From Pigmentiphaga sp. NML080357 (GTDB lineage Bacteria > Pseudomonadota > Gammaproteobacteria > Burkholderiales > Burkholderiaceae_B): a stretch of 64,000 bases of DNA. Of the stretch, positions 8,273-16,790 are shown piece by piece (position 1 is the first letter of the stretch; each line of letters starts with the position of its first letter). The stretch covers positions 124,001 through 188,000 of the forward strand of contig NZ_NINW01000003.1 in the NCBI RefSeq assembly GCF_002188465.1, given 5' to 3'. A program made the translations under genes and the position numbers. The notes under the pieces were generated by a model that searched no databases, had not been told where the DNA came from, and was given only the letters and a program-made list of their open reading frames with translations.

Positions 8273-9025
8273 TCAGCGGTGTCTGGGTTTGCGGGGAGCC
8301 CGCACGGCCAGGCGGTCGTAGACCGCGTCCGGCAGCAGGCGCAGCAGCTTGGCGACGATGGCCATCTGCCACGGAATGACGGCATAGCGCACACCCCGGT
8401 CGAGAGCGCGCGCCGCCTTGGCGGCGAACACGTCCGCGTCCATCAGGAACGGCATGGGATAGGGATTGCGGGCGGTCATGGGTGTGCGAATATAGCCCGG
8501 CGCAATGGTCGACACACGGATACCGTAAGGGGACAGCTCGTTGCGCAGGCTTTCGCAATAGGCGATGACCGCCGCCTTGGACGCGCTGTACGCCCCCGCG
8601 CCAGGCAGCCCGCGTATGCCGGCCACGCTCGCGATGCCGGCCAGCTGGCCGCGGCCGGCCTGCTTCATGGCCGCGACGAAGGGCTCGAAGGTGGCCACCA
8701 TGGCCACGAGATTGGTATCGACCACGGCGCGAAAGGCATCGAAATCATCCATTTCCTCGGTCAGCGTACCGGTGCTGATGCCGGCGTTGGCGATTACCAG
8801 GTCGACCGCGCCGCCGGCCAGGAAATCGCGCGCCGCCGCATGCAGCGCGGCCCGGTCGCGCACGTCGAGCGGATAGCAGCGGTGGCTGCCCGGCAGCGAG
8901 CCCGCAAGCTCGCGCAACGCCGGTTCGCGCCGGCCGACGAGGCCGAGACTGGCGCCGCGCGCGGCGTAATGGGCGGCCAGGGCCCTGCCGATTCCGCTGC
9001 TTGCGCCGGTAATGAAGATTCTCAT
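8273..9025 (-). CDS. Short-chain dehydrogenase/reductase (SDR)
   Basis: A 250-residue classical SDR using NAD(P)H. The Rossmann motif TGASSGIG is at residues 7-14, NAG near residue 80, and the catalytic Ser plus YSASK in the middle. The downstream segment PGYIRTPMT is also typical. The C-terminal third has a hydrophobic stretch that may lie against the membrane. The ATG at 9025 has an AAGGGGGG ribosome-binding site directly upstream. It is divergent from the FAD-linked oxidase at 9168 and followed by the SulP gene. The substrate is unknown. Confidence 0.88.
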   Translation of the reverse strand: MRIFITGASSGIGRALAAHYAARGASLGLVGRREPALRELAGSLPGSHRCYPLDVRDRAALHAAARDFLAGGAVDLVIANAGISTGTLTEEMDDFDAFRAVVDTNLVAMVATFEPFVAAMKQAGRGQLAGIASVAGIRGLPGAGAYSASKAAVIAYCESLRNELSPYGIRVSTIAPGYIRTPMTARNPYPMPFLMDADVFAAKAARALDRGVRYAVIPWQMAIVAKLLRLLPDAVYDRLAVRAPRKPRHR

Positions 9026-9167
9026 ACCCCCCTTTCGGGTCGAGGCGTTGTGCCATGGGTGATTCAAGGTCATGAAGGCGGATCCACCTCATCGGGATCG
9101 TGAGATAGTATCTTGGCTTGGAATACTGTGCCGGTTCATCGGGGCGCGGCGCATCACAGAGACTGCG

Positions 9168-10607
9168 ATGACTTCTTCTTCCATTTCCGATTTGCACGGC
9201 GCGCTCGCCGCCCTGGTGGGCGAGGCCAACGTCTACATCGACCCGGCCGACAAGGCCCGCTATGAGACGGGCGCCCGCTACGGCAACGGCAAGGCCGCGC
9301 TGGTCGTGCGTCCCGGCTCGACCGGCGAGGTCGCCGCCGTGGTCCGCCATTGCGTGGAGACGGGCACGCCGCTGATCGCGCAGGGCGCCAATACCGGCCT
9401 CGTGGCCGCGAGCACGCCGGACGAAAGCGGCAACCAGGTGGTGTTGAGCCTGGAGCGACTGCGCGGCGAGATCCTCGTGGACCGCGCCAACCGCACCGCC
9501 ACCGTGGGCGCGGGCGTGACCTTGCAGGAACTGAACGACAAGCTGGCCGAACACGGCCTGTGCTTTCCGATCGACCTGGGCGCCAATCCATCGCTGGGCG
9601 GCATGATCGCCACCAATACCGGCGGCTCGCGCCTGATCCGCTATGGCGACGTGCGCCACAACCTGCTGGGCATCGAGGTCGTGCTGGCCGATCCGCCCGG
9701 CCAGGTGCTCGACCTGATGAGCGGCCTGCGCAAGAACAACACCGGCTACGACCTGAAGCAGCTGTTCGTGGGCGTGAGCGGCGCGGGCGGCGTGATCACC
9801 CGCGCCGTGGTGCAGGTCCATCCCTTGCCCCGCCAGACCGCCACCGCCCTGATCGTGCCGACGAGCCAGGAGGCGGTGCTGGAGCTGCTGATCGCGCTGG
9901 AGGGTGAATTCGGCGATTTCCTGACGGCCTATGAAGGCATGTCGAGCTCGACCGTGCAGTCGGTCATCGATCACGTGCCGGGGGTGGCCAATCCGTTCGC
10001 GCCGGAACCCATTCCCGACTACTGCCTGCTGGTGGAACTGGCCGCCACCTCGTCGCGGGAAGTGCTGGGCGTGGACCTGCAGTCGGCGTTGAATGACTTC
10101 CTGGAACGCCAATTCGACGTGCTGGTGGCCAATGCGGTGCTCGATGGCGGACCGGATCTCTGGAAAATCCGCCATTCGATCAGCGAATCCATTCGCCACC
10201 AGGGCAAGCTGATCGCGTTCGATATCGCGGTGCCGCGGTCGTCGATGGTGGAATTCCAGACGACGGCGCGACAATTGCTGGAGCGCGATTTTCCGTGGCT
10301 GCGGCTGTTCGATTTCGGCCATTGGGCCGACGGCGGAACGCACTTCAACATCGTCTGGCCGCACGATGCCACGCCGGCGTACGACGCGGATACGGTGGAA
10401 CGACTGCGGATCGCGATCTACGACCTGGTCGTGCGCCGGTTCGGTGGCAGCTTCAGCGCCGAGCACGGGGTAGGGCCGTACAACGAGCGCTTCTATCACC
10501 GGTATGCGGCGGCCGAAGCGCAGGCCCTGGCGGGCCGGGTGCAAAAAGCCGTGGATCCGGCGGGAGCGCTAGGCCAGGTCGATTTCGGCTCTTCTGGCCG
10601 GACTTAG
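9168..10607 (+). CDS. FAD-linked oxidase, D-2-hydroxyacid dehydrogenase type
   Basis: A 479-residue flavoprotein of the GlcD/D-lactate dehydrogenase type. The PCMH FAD-binding domain covers about residues 30-210, with QGANTGLVAASTPDESG the pyrophosphate-binding loop and LRKNNTGYDLKQLFVG the second conserved stretch. The C-terminal FAD-oxidase domain carries GGTHFNIVWP and FSAEHGVGPYNERF. It probably oxidises a D-2-hydroxyacid and passes electrons to a quinone or ETF. A second member of this family is encoded at 42867-44309. The start at 9168 was chosen over upstream in-frame codons because the domain begins there. Confidence 0.88.
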   Translation: MTSSSISDLHGALAALVGEANVYIDPADKARYETGARYGNGKAALVVRPGSTGEVAAVVRHCVETGTPLIAQGANTGLVAASTPDESGNQVVLSLERLRGEILVDRANRTATVGAGVTLQELNDKLAEHGLCFPIDLGANPSLGGMIATNTGGSRLIRYGDVRHNLLGIEVVLADPPGQVLDLMSGLRKNNTGYDLKQLFVGVSGAGGVITRAVVQVHPLPRQTATALIVPTSQEAVLELLIALEGEFGDFLTAYEGMSSSTVQSVIDHVPGVANPFAPEPIPDYCLLVELAATSSREVLGVDLQSALNDFLERQFDVLVANAVLDGGPDLWKIRHSISESIRHQGKLIAFDIAVPRSSMVEFQTTARQLLERDFPWLRLFDFGHWADGGTHFNIVWPHDATPAYDADTVERLRIAIYDLVVRRFGGSFSAEHGVGPYNERFYHRYAAAEAQALAGRVQKAVDPAGALGQVDFGSSGRT

Positions 10608-10631
10608 CGACCTGGGAACTGCCCCGGGATC

Positions 10632-10746
10632 GCCCCAGGGCGCCGCGGATCCGGCTTTGCCGGTCCGCCAGCGCCGCCCCTTGAGGGGTGCGGCGTAAGC
10701 CGCGCGGGGTGGGCTTACCTTGCGCGCGTCAGCGCGTAGGGGGGGT
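10632..10746. repeat. Palindromic intergenic repeat, copy B
   Basis: This copy fills the gap between the convergent oxidase and dsbA genes. Over about 80 bp it is the reverse complement of copy D (51954-52033) with only two mismatches. Its CCCCCC-TACGCGC end overlaps the last codons and stop of dsbA. Confidence 0.8.
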
Positions 10747-11388
10747 CCTTTCTTTCCCGATCAGGAAGTCGGCGACCTGCAAGGCGCCGACGTTGCTGCC
10801 CGTCAGCGACGGCGAGGTCAGGTAGCGGCCGTTGATGGCCAGAGTGGGAACGCCGTCGATCTTGTAGGCCTCGGCGAGCCGGGTGGCGCGCTGGACCTTG
10901 GATTGCACGCCGAACGAGTTGTAGGCGTCCATGAACTGCTTGCGGTCCAGGCCGGCCTTCTCGGCCCAGTCGAAGATGCGGTTGGCGGTGTTGAGAGGCT
11001 GGCGCTGCTCGTGGATGGCAGTGAACACGAGGCGGTGGAATTGTTCGACCTTGCCCAGGGCTTCGAGCGTGTAGTAGAGGCGCTGCTGCGGCTCCATGCC
11101 GGCATTGAAGCGGACGGGCACGCGACGCACCACGACGTCGGCCGGCAGCTTCTTGACCCAGGCCTCCAGGCTCGGCTCGAGCGCGTTGCAGTGCGGGCAG
11201 CTGTACCAGAAGAACTCGGTGACTTCGATCTTGCCCGGTGCGTCGGTGGCCTGGGGTTGCTGCAGGCGGATGTAGTCGGTGCCTTCGCGCGGCTGTTGCG
11301 CCTGGGCGATGCCGGGCAAGGCGGCGACGAGGCCGGCGGCGAGCGCCAGGCCGGTGAACATGCGGCGAAGGTGGAAGCGACCGATCAT
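10729..11388 (-). CDS. dsbA: Periplasmic thiol:disulfide interchange protein DsbA
   Basis: A 219-residue secreted oxidoreductase that introduces disulfide bonds into periplasmic proteins. A Sec signal peptide ends at about residue 30 (GIAQA). The thioredoxin-fold active site is CPHC at residues 64-67, followed by the helical insertion domain and the cis-proline segment GVPTLAING. The ATG at 11388 is preceded by GAGG. It ends the argS-SPOR-dsbA run. The last codons (TPPTR) and the TGA stop are read from the intergenic repeat, so the C-terminus probably changed when the repeat inserted. Confidence 0.93.
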   Translation of the reverse strand: MIGRFHLRRMFTGLALAAGLVAALPGIAQAQQPREGTDYIRLQQPQATDAPGKIEVTEFFWYSCPHCNALEPSLEAWVKKLPADVVVRRVPVRFNAGMEPQQRLYYTLEALGKVEQFHRLVFTAIHEQRQPLNTANRIFDWAEKAGLDRKQFMDAYNSFGVQSKVQRATRLAEAYKIDGVPTLAINGRYLTSPSLTGSNVGALQVADFLIGKERTPPTR

Positions 11389-11479
11389 AGGATTCCTCTA
11401 GTAACGAGGCCCGGGGCCGCCTGGGCGCCGGGCACGGTGCAAACTCGGACCGCGGATAACTCGGCGAAGTTCCGCCGGC

Positions 11480-12157
11480 TCATTTCTTCACGACGGCGGC
11501 CTCGATGCCGTTTTCGGCCAGGCGCGCGCGCGTGCGGTTCATGTCGTCGAGCCGGGTGAACGGCCCCACGCGTACACGATGGACGGTGCCCGCCGCCACG
11601 TCGGCGGTCTCCAGGCGCGCCTCGAAGCCCATGAAAGCAAGCTTGGCCTTGAGCGCTTCGGCGTCTTCGATGACCCGGTAGGCGCCGACCTGCAGGAAAT
11701 ACGTCCCGCTACCGCCGGGGGCGGCCGGAGCGCCTGGCGCGGAAGCCGGCGGTTGCGCGTTCTTGTTCACGCCCTGGCTGGCGAGGAATTCGCCGAGCGG
11801 GTCGCGGGTAGCCTGCGGCACCGGCGCGGGGGCTGGCTGGGTGGCCGACGGCGCCGAACCGGAGGGGGGGCCGGCCGGACCGTCCTTGCCGTATAGGCTG
11901 CGATTGGGATCGGGCGCGTTGGCAGGGTCGGGCGGCTGGGCCGGCGCGGCGGGGCGCGTGCCGCGGCTGACGAAGGGCACCGGCGCCTTGGTGATGTAGA
12001 AGGCCACGAGCACGGCCACCAGCAGGCCGACGAGCAGTCCGGCCATCAGGCCGAACATCGTGCCGCCCCGTTGCGCCCCGGGTGCCGCGATAGGGCCATG
12101 CGGGGCGTTTACCTGTCTGCCTTCCCCGGAGGGAATCGTCTTCGCTGTGGGCACCAT
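11480..12157 (-). CDS. SPOR-domain membrane protein (FtsN-like)
   Basis: A 225-residue bitopic inner-membrane protein. A short cytoplasmic tail is followed by one transmembrane helix at about residues 34-55, a long Pro/Ala-rich periplasmic linker, and a C-terminal SPOR domain from about residue 150 (TYFLQVGAYRVIEDAEALKA). SPOR domains bind denuded glycan strands at the division septum, so a role like FtsN is likely. It starts 6 bp after argS, a tight operon link seen in many betaproteobacteria. Confidence 0.85.
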   Translation of the reverse strand: MVPTAKTIPSGEGRQVNAPHGPIAAPGAQRGGTMFGLMAGLLVGLLVAVLVAFYITKAPVPFVSRGTRPAAPAQPPDPANAPDPNRSLYGKDGPAGPPSGSAPSATQPAPAPVPQATRDPLGEFLASQGVNKNAQPPASAPGAPAAPGGSGTYFLQVGAYRVIEDAEALKAKLAFMGFEARLETADVAAGTVHRVRVGPFTRLDDMNRTRARLAENGIEAAVVKK

Positions 12158-12163
12158 GAATCG

Positions 12164-13849
12164 TTACATCCGTTGCGGAGCGGAAACGCCCAGCAACGCC
12201 AGTCCGTTGGCCAGTACCTGGCGGGTTGCGGCGAGCAGCGCCAAGCGCGCCAGCTTCAATTCGGCATCGTCCACCAGCACGCGCTCGGCATTGTAGTAGG
12301 CGTGGAAATCGGCGGCGCAGTCCTTCAGCCAGAAAGCGACATGGTGGGGCGACAAATCGTTCGCGGCGAGTCCGACCATTGAAGGGAATTCGGCCAGCCG
12401 CTGCAGCAGCAGGAACTCGCGTTCGGCCGTGAGCAGCGAGGTATTGGCGCGAGCGAGCTCGGCCTCGTCGCCGCCCCATTGCGCCAGCACCGAGCAGATG
12501 CGCGCGTGCGCGTACTGGATGTAGTAGACCGGGTTCTCGTCGGTCTGCTTGAGCGCCAGGTCGACGTCGAACACGAATTCGGTATCGGCGCGCCGCTGTA
12601 TCAGGAAGTAGCGCACGGCATCGCGCCCCACCCAGTCGATGAGGTCGCGCATGGTCACGTAGCTGCCCGCGCGCTTGGAGATCTTGACCTCTTCGCCGCC
12701 GCGCATGACCTTGACCATCTTGTGCAGCACGTAGTCGGGATAGCCCTTGGGGATGCCGACGTCCAGCGCCTGCAGGCCCGAGCGCACGCGCGCCACGGTG
12801 CCGTGGTGGTCCGAGCCCTGGATGTTGATGGCCTTGGTGTAGCCGCGCTCCCACTTGGTGACGTGATAGGCGACATCCGGCACGAAGTACGTGTAGCCGC
12901 CGTCGGACTTGCGCATCACGCGGTCCTTGTCGTCGCCTTCGCCCAGCTCGGTAGTGCGCAGCCACAGCGCGCCTTCCTGCTCGTAAGTGTGGCCGCTGGC
13001 GATGAGGCGCTGCACGGTCTGGTCGACCCGTCCCGAGGTATAGAGCGAGCTTTCGAGGTAGTAGTTGTCGAACTTCAGGTCGAAGGCCTGCAGGTCGAGA
13101 TCCTGTTCCCGGCGCAGGTAGGCGACGGCGAACTTGCGGATGTCTTCGAGGTTCTCGGGGTCGCCCGCGGCGGTGACCGGCTCGGCGTCGGCCGCCTGCA
13201 CCGTCTTCCCGGCGAGATAGTCGGCCGCGATGTCGGAGATGTATTCGCCGCGATAGCCGTCGGCAGGAAAATCGGGATGCTCGGGACCGTAGCCGCGCGC
13301 GCGCGCCTGCACACTGATAGCGAGGTTGTTGATCTGGTTGCCCGCGTCGTTGTAGTAGAACTCGCGCGTGACGTTCCAGCCGCTGGCGTCGAACAGACGG
13401 CAGATGGCATCGCCCAGCGCGGCCTGGCGGGCGTGGCCCACGTGCAGCGGCCCGGTGGGGTTGGCCGATACGAATTCGACCATCACCTTGCGGCCGTTGG
13501 ACGGCGCGCGGCCGAACTCGGCGCCGCGCACGCGGATGGCGTCGATCACGGCCTGCTTGGCCGCGGGCGCGATGCGCAGGTTGATGAAACCCGGCCCGGC
13601 CACCTCGGCGCTCTGCAGGAGCTCGGCGGCGCCCGGCTGCGCCAGCAGGGCATCGACGATGGCCTGCGCCAGCTCGCGCGGATTGCGTTTCAAGGGCTTG
13701 GCGATCTGCATCGCCACGTTGGTGGCGGCATCGCCGTGGGACGCCACCTTGGGCCGCTCCAGCAGCAAAGTGGGCGTGGCCTCGGGGGCTACGGCCTTGA
13801 CGGCGGCGCCCAGGAGGCCGAGAAGTTGTTCCTGTTGCTCGGGGAGCAT
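12164..13849 (-). CDS. argS: Arginyl-tRNA synthetase
   Basis: A 561-residue class I aminoacyl-tRNA synthetase that charges tRNA-Arg. The N-terminal Arg-tRNA-synthetase domain is followed by the HIGH-type signature [12 protein letters not shown] near residue 130, the KMSKS equivalent ISKRAGS near residue 388, and the C-terminal DALR anticodon-binding domain. The length is normal for the family. It is the first gene of the argS-SPOR-dsbA run. Confidence 0.96.
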   Translation of the reverse strand: MLPEQQEQLLGLLGAAVKAVAPEATPTLLLERPKVASHGDAATNVAMQIAKPLKRNPRELAQAIVDALLAQPGAAELLQSAEVAGPGFINLRIAPAAKQAVIDAIRVRGAEFGRAPSNGRKVMVEFVSANPTGPLHVGHARQAALGDAICRLFDASGWNVTREFYYNDAGNQINNLAISVQARARGYGPEHPDFPADGYRGEYISDIAADYLAGKTVQAADAEPVTAAGDPENLEDIRKFAVAYLRREQDLDLQAFDLKFDNYYLESSLYTSGRVDQTVQRLIASGHTYEQEGALWLRTTELGEGDDKDRVMRKSDGGYTYFVPDVAYHVTKWERGYTKAINIQGSDHHGTVARVRSGLQALDVGIPKGYPDYVLHKMVKVMRGGEEVKISKRAGSYVTMRDLIDWVGRDAVRYFLIQRRADTEFVFDVDLALKQTDENPVYYIQYAHARICSVLAQWGGDEAELARANTSLLTAEREFLLLQRLAEFPSMVGLAANDLSPHHVAFWLKDCAADFHAYYNAERVLVDDAELKLARLALLAATRQVLANGLALLGVSAPQRM

Positions 13850-13918
13850 GGCTGGGAATATTGCGGTAAATGAAAGGCCAAGAGCGGAATGTTAACAGCC
13901 GCCGGCCCTGGGGAGGGA

Positions 13919-13948
13919 AAAGCGCCGGTTGCCCCGACCCGGCGCTTT
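13919..13948 (-). terminator. Rho-independent terminator of the first lipoprotein gene
   Basis: A perfect 10-bp stem, AAAGCGCCGG with CCGGCGCTTT and a 10-nt loop, lies 10 bp past the stop of the lipoprotein gene. On the minus strand it runs into TTTTCCC, a typical intrinsic terminator. Confidence 0.8.
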
Positions 13949-13958
13949 CCGTGGCGCC

Positions 13959-14714
13959 TCAACCGCCGCTGCTGCGCACTCCGGCCAGCGGGAACAGGAA
14001 CGAGCCATTCTCCGAAACCGAGGCCCCCAGCATGGCTGCCGGTTGGCCGGCGCTCGCCGGCGTGATGAGCGCGATGCCCGAGGTGGATGTGCCGGCGTAG
14101 GGCGACGCGCAGTTGTTGGCGAACTTGACGGTGATACGGAAATAGTTCTTGCTGGCGTGCGGCGCCACCGAACCGGAGAAATCGCATCGCCCGCCGCTGG
14201 CGGCGACATGGCCGGTCAATGCCCCCGATTCGGAAATCGTCGTGGAATATGCCGCCCCGCCCGACTCGGCGCTCCAGTTGCCCTTCACGTCGTCCAGGCT
14301 GGCCTTCTGCTCATAGACGGCGTCATAAGTGGTCTTGAAGCTGAACGCCTGGCTGCCGGACACATTGCCCTGCAGCGTTTTCTTTTCTTCCACCGTGGCA
14401 CTGAGCGAAATGGCGTTGCCCGCCCCCACCGACGAGAAGGCCTTGCCGCTGGCGGTATAGTTTTTCCCCTGGCTGGACCCGCTGCCCTGCAAGATGGAAA
14501 GACCGTTGCGGGAAGACAAATGGAATCCCCACAGCTTGCCGTCGTCGGTCACCATGAGAGCCAGCGGATCGCCCGCCCCGGTCTCGCCTTCCCAGAAGCC
14601 TTCCGCATTGGCATTGTCGACCGGCGGGCCGTCGTTGTTGCCCGAGTCTCCCCCACCGCAGGCGGCGACCAGGCTCAATGCGGCGATGGCCGCGGCGGTT
14701 TTCGTTGTCATCAT
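13959..14714 (-). CDS. Putative lipoprotein, paralogue 1 of a tandem pair
   Basis: A 251-residue exported lipoprotein. The signal peptide ends in the lipobox LVAAC (Cys at about residue 19), followed by a flexible Gly/Asp/Asn-rich linker. The mature part is rich in Ser, Gly and alternating hydrophobic residues, suggesting beta structure. It opens with GFWEGETGAGDPLALMV and has two cysteines placed to form a disulfide (CDFSGS and NNCASP). I chose the ATG at 14714 because AAGGGGA is at the right distance. Nearby ATGs at 14720 and 14711 are alternatives. The next gene upstream encodes a clear paralogue. Function unknown. Confidence 0.75.
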   Translation of the reverse strand: MMTTKTAAAIAALSLVAACGGGDSGNNDGPPVDNANAEGFWEGETGAGDPLALMVTDDGKLWGFHLSSRNGLSILQGSGSSQGKNYTASGKAFSSVGAGNAISLSATVEEKKTLQGNVSGSQAFSFKTTYDAVYEQKASLDDVKGNWSAESGGAAYSTTISESGALTGHVAASGGRCDFSGSVAPHASKNYFRITVKFANNCASPYAGTSTSGIALITPASAGQPAAMLGASVSENGSFLFPLAGVRSSGG

Positions 14715-14898
14715 TGCCATTCCCCTTTGTTGGAATTCATTGTTGCGAAACGGCATCCATCCGCCCGTTGCATGAAGCAGGACGGGATCAGGCAGGCCCG
14801 GCCTGCCGTTGCGGCGATGTCCCCCCGGACGCTGTTCTGTCGCAAAAGGTAACACAAAGTTCACGAAGAACCGCCCGGCGCCTTCCGCGCTTGCGGCC

Positions 14899-15651
14899 TC
14901 AGGTGAAACGGCGCATCCCCACCGCGATGAGCGCCCGCGACTTGTCCGCGGTCAGGAGCGCCCCGACCAGCAAGCCCTGGCCATTGACCAGTTCGTGGAT
15001 GGCCACGCCCTGGATGGCCTGGTTGCGCAGCAGGCATTCCGGGCTGTCGGCGAACTTGATCGTGATGTTGAAGTAATGGCGGCCCGGCTGCGGCGCGACG
15101 CTGCCGGTCAACGCGCAGGTACCGCCCTGGAGGCCGGCTGCCGAACCCGTGACCGAGCCATCGGCGGCCACCGAGATGACAGACGATCCGCCCGAATTGT
15201 CGGCCAGCAGCCAGGGATCGCCCTTCAGGTCGTCCAGCTTGGCGGGCTGTTCGTACGAGCTGTCGTAGTCGGCCGCGAAACCGATTTCGCCGCCCGAGGC
15301 GATCTTGCCCTTCAAGCGCTTCTTCTCGGCGACCTCCGCCGTGAGCGAACCCTCGGCCACCTGGCCGTTGCTGCGGTAGTCCCTTCCCTTGGCGGTGAGC
15401 GTGGTGCCCCGGACCGAACTGGTGCCGTGGATGAGGCCGTAGTCCTGCGGCGCGCGATCGCTGCCCGCATCGGTATAGAAGCCCCAGACCTCGCCGTTTT
15501 CGGCCACCAGCATGGCGAGCAGCGTGTCGCTACCCGCGCTGCCGTTCCAGAAGCCGGCGGCACTGGCGTCGGGCGTGGAATCGGAGCCATCGCCGCCTCC
15601 GCAAGCGGCGAGCAGCGCCAGCGCGGCGCCGGCGATCATGGTACGTATCAA
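14899..15651 (-). CDS. Putative lipoprotein, paralogue 2 of a tandem pair
   Basis: A 250-residue lipoprotein with lipobox LLAAC (Cys near residue 17). It is related along its length to the neighbour at 13959-14714. Shared features are GFWNGSAGSDTLLAMLV against GFWEGETGAGDPLALMV, a WGFY/WGFH element, a DSSYEQ/DAVYEQ plus LDDLKG/LDDVKG element, and a C-ALTGSVAP/C-DFSGSVAP region with a paired late cysteine. I start it at the TTG at 15651, which has AGGGGGA four bases upstream. The ATG at 15639 is an alternative. Surface or periplasmic location is likely. No enzyme motif is visible. Confidence 0.75.
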   Translation of the reverse strand: MIRTMIAGAALALLAACGGGDGSDSTPDASAAGFWNGSAGSDTLLAMLVAENGEVWGFYTDAGSDRAPQDYGLIHGTSSVRGTTLTAKGRDYRSNGQVAEGSLTAEVAEKKRLKGKIASGGEIGFAADYDSSYEQPAKLDDLKGDPWLLADNSGGSSVISVAADGSVTGSAAGLQGGTCALTGSVAPQPGRHYFNITIKFADSPECLLRNQAIQGVAIHELVNGQGLLVGALLTADKSRALIAVGMRRFT

Positions 15652-15840
15652 GTTTTCCCCCTGGTCATCATTGTGGTGGCGTGCGTCGGGTCGACACATT
15701 CCGTTACATGACTTTAACAAACGTATCGCATCATCGACAAATGAAGGGCGTTCCGGCCGAGGGGAGAAGTCCTCGCACGGAGCAAGCCGCCGCTTCCGCC
15801 ATAATGTGGTGAACGTCATCGACACGGAGCGCGGAGAACC

Positions 15841-16164
15841 ATGATCGTCACCTTCAGATCCAAGGCCGCCGGCGAAGTCATCATGCTTGGCGAACATGCC
15901 AAGCCGTTGCTGGAACTGGCCGGCAAGATGCCGGAAATCGCCGCCGGCACCCAGGGGGTCTTCACGCCCGAACAGTTGCCCGAGGCCATCCGCCGCATCG
16001 AGGCGGCGATAGGCGGCGAACGCGAGCCCCGCTTCGACGAAGACAATCCGGAGGAGAAAGAAAAGGCCGCCCGCTACGTGGGCTTGCGGCAGCGCGCTTT
16101 CCCGCTGCTGGACATGCTGCGCAAGGCCCAGGCCAAGAACGTCAACGTCACCTGGGAAAGCTGA
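15841..16164 (+). CDS. DUF1840 domain-containing protein
   Basis: A 107-residue cytoplasmic protein matching the DUF1840 family. It opens MIVTFRSKAAGEVIMLGEHA, then has GVFTPEQLPEAIRRIEAAI, and ends with a helical segment LRQRAFPLLDMLRKAQ. The ATG follows GGAGAACC. No biochemical role is known to me. It lies 11 bp upstream of the DUF924 gene and is probably cotranscribed with it. Confidence 0.85.
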   Translation: MIVTFRSKAAGEVIMLGEHAKPLLELAGKMPEIAAGTQGVFTPEQLPEAIRRIEAAIGGEREPRFDEDNPEEKEKAARYVGLRQRAFPLLDMLRKAQAKNVNVTWES

Positions 16165-16175
16165 GGAGGCGCCGC

Positions 16176-16760
16176 ATGACGCGACACCCATGGCAAGACG
16201 TGCTGGACTTCTGGTTCCTGCCCGTTGACGATCCCGGTTACCTGAAGCCGCGCCACGTCTGGTTCCAGAAGAATCCGGAGTTCGATGCCGAGATACGCGC
16301 GCGCTTCCTGCCGCGGGTCGAACAGGCCGTGGGCGGCGGCCTGCGGGAGTGGAAACGCGAACTGGGCGGCGCCTTGGCGCGCATCGTGCTGCTGGACCAG
16401 TTCACCCGCAATATCTGGCGTGACACGCCGCGGGCCTTTGCGGGCGATCCCGAGGCGCTGGGCGATGCCCTGGAGCTGATCGACAGCGGCCGCTACCTGC
16501 GGCTGCCGCCGGTGCAGCGCGAGTTCGTCTATCTTCCGCTGATGCACAGCGAGAGTGCCGGCATTCAGGAACGGTGCGTGGCGTTGTACACCACGCTGGC
16601 GCAAGAGCATCCGGCATCCCAGGGTTCGCTGGACTATGCCATCCGCCATCGCGACATCGTTGCGCGGTTCGGGCGGTTTCCTCACCGCAACGCCATTCTC
16701 GGCCGAGCCAGCACGGCTCAGGAGCTGGAGTTCCTGAAACAGCCCGGATCCGGATTCTAG
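16176..16760 (+). CDS. DUF924 family protein
   Basis: A 194-residue all-helical protein of the DUF924 family, which resembles tetratricopeptide-like folds. Conserved stretches are VLDFWFLP at the N-terminus, WFQKNPEFDAEIRARF, LGGALARIVLLDQFTRNIWR and YLPLMHSES. GGAGGCGCCGC precedes the ATG. No catalytic role is established to my knowledge. Confidence 0.85.
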   Translation: MTRHPWQDVLDFWFLPVDDPGYLKPRHVWFQKNPEFDAEIRARFLPRVEQAVGGGLREWKRELGGALARIVLLDQFTRNIWRDTPRAFAGDPEALGDALELIDSGRYLRLPPVQREFVYLPLMHSESAGIQERCVALYTTLAQEHPASQGSLDYAIRHRDIVARFGRFPHRNAILGRASTAQELEFLKQPGSGF

Positions 16761-16764
16761 GAAA

Positions 16765-16784
16765 GCCCGCCACCAGGGGCGGGC
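16765..16784 (-). terminator. Terminator hairpin between DUF924 and leuA
   Basis: A 7-bp GC stem (GCCCGCC with GGCGGGC, 6-nt loop) lies between the two convergent genes. On the minus strand it is followed by TTTC, so it probably ends leuA transcripts. Confidence 0.55.
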
Positions 16785-16790
16785 TCGGCC

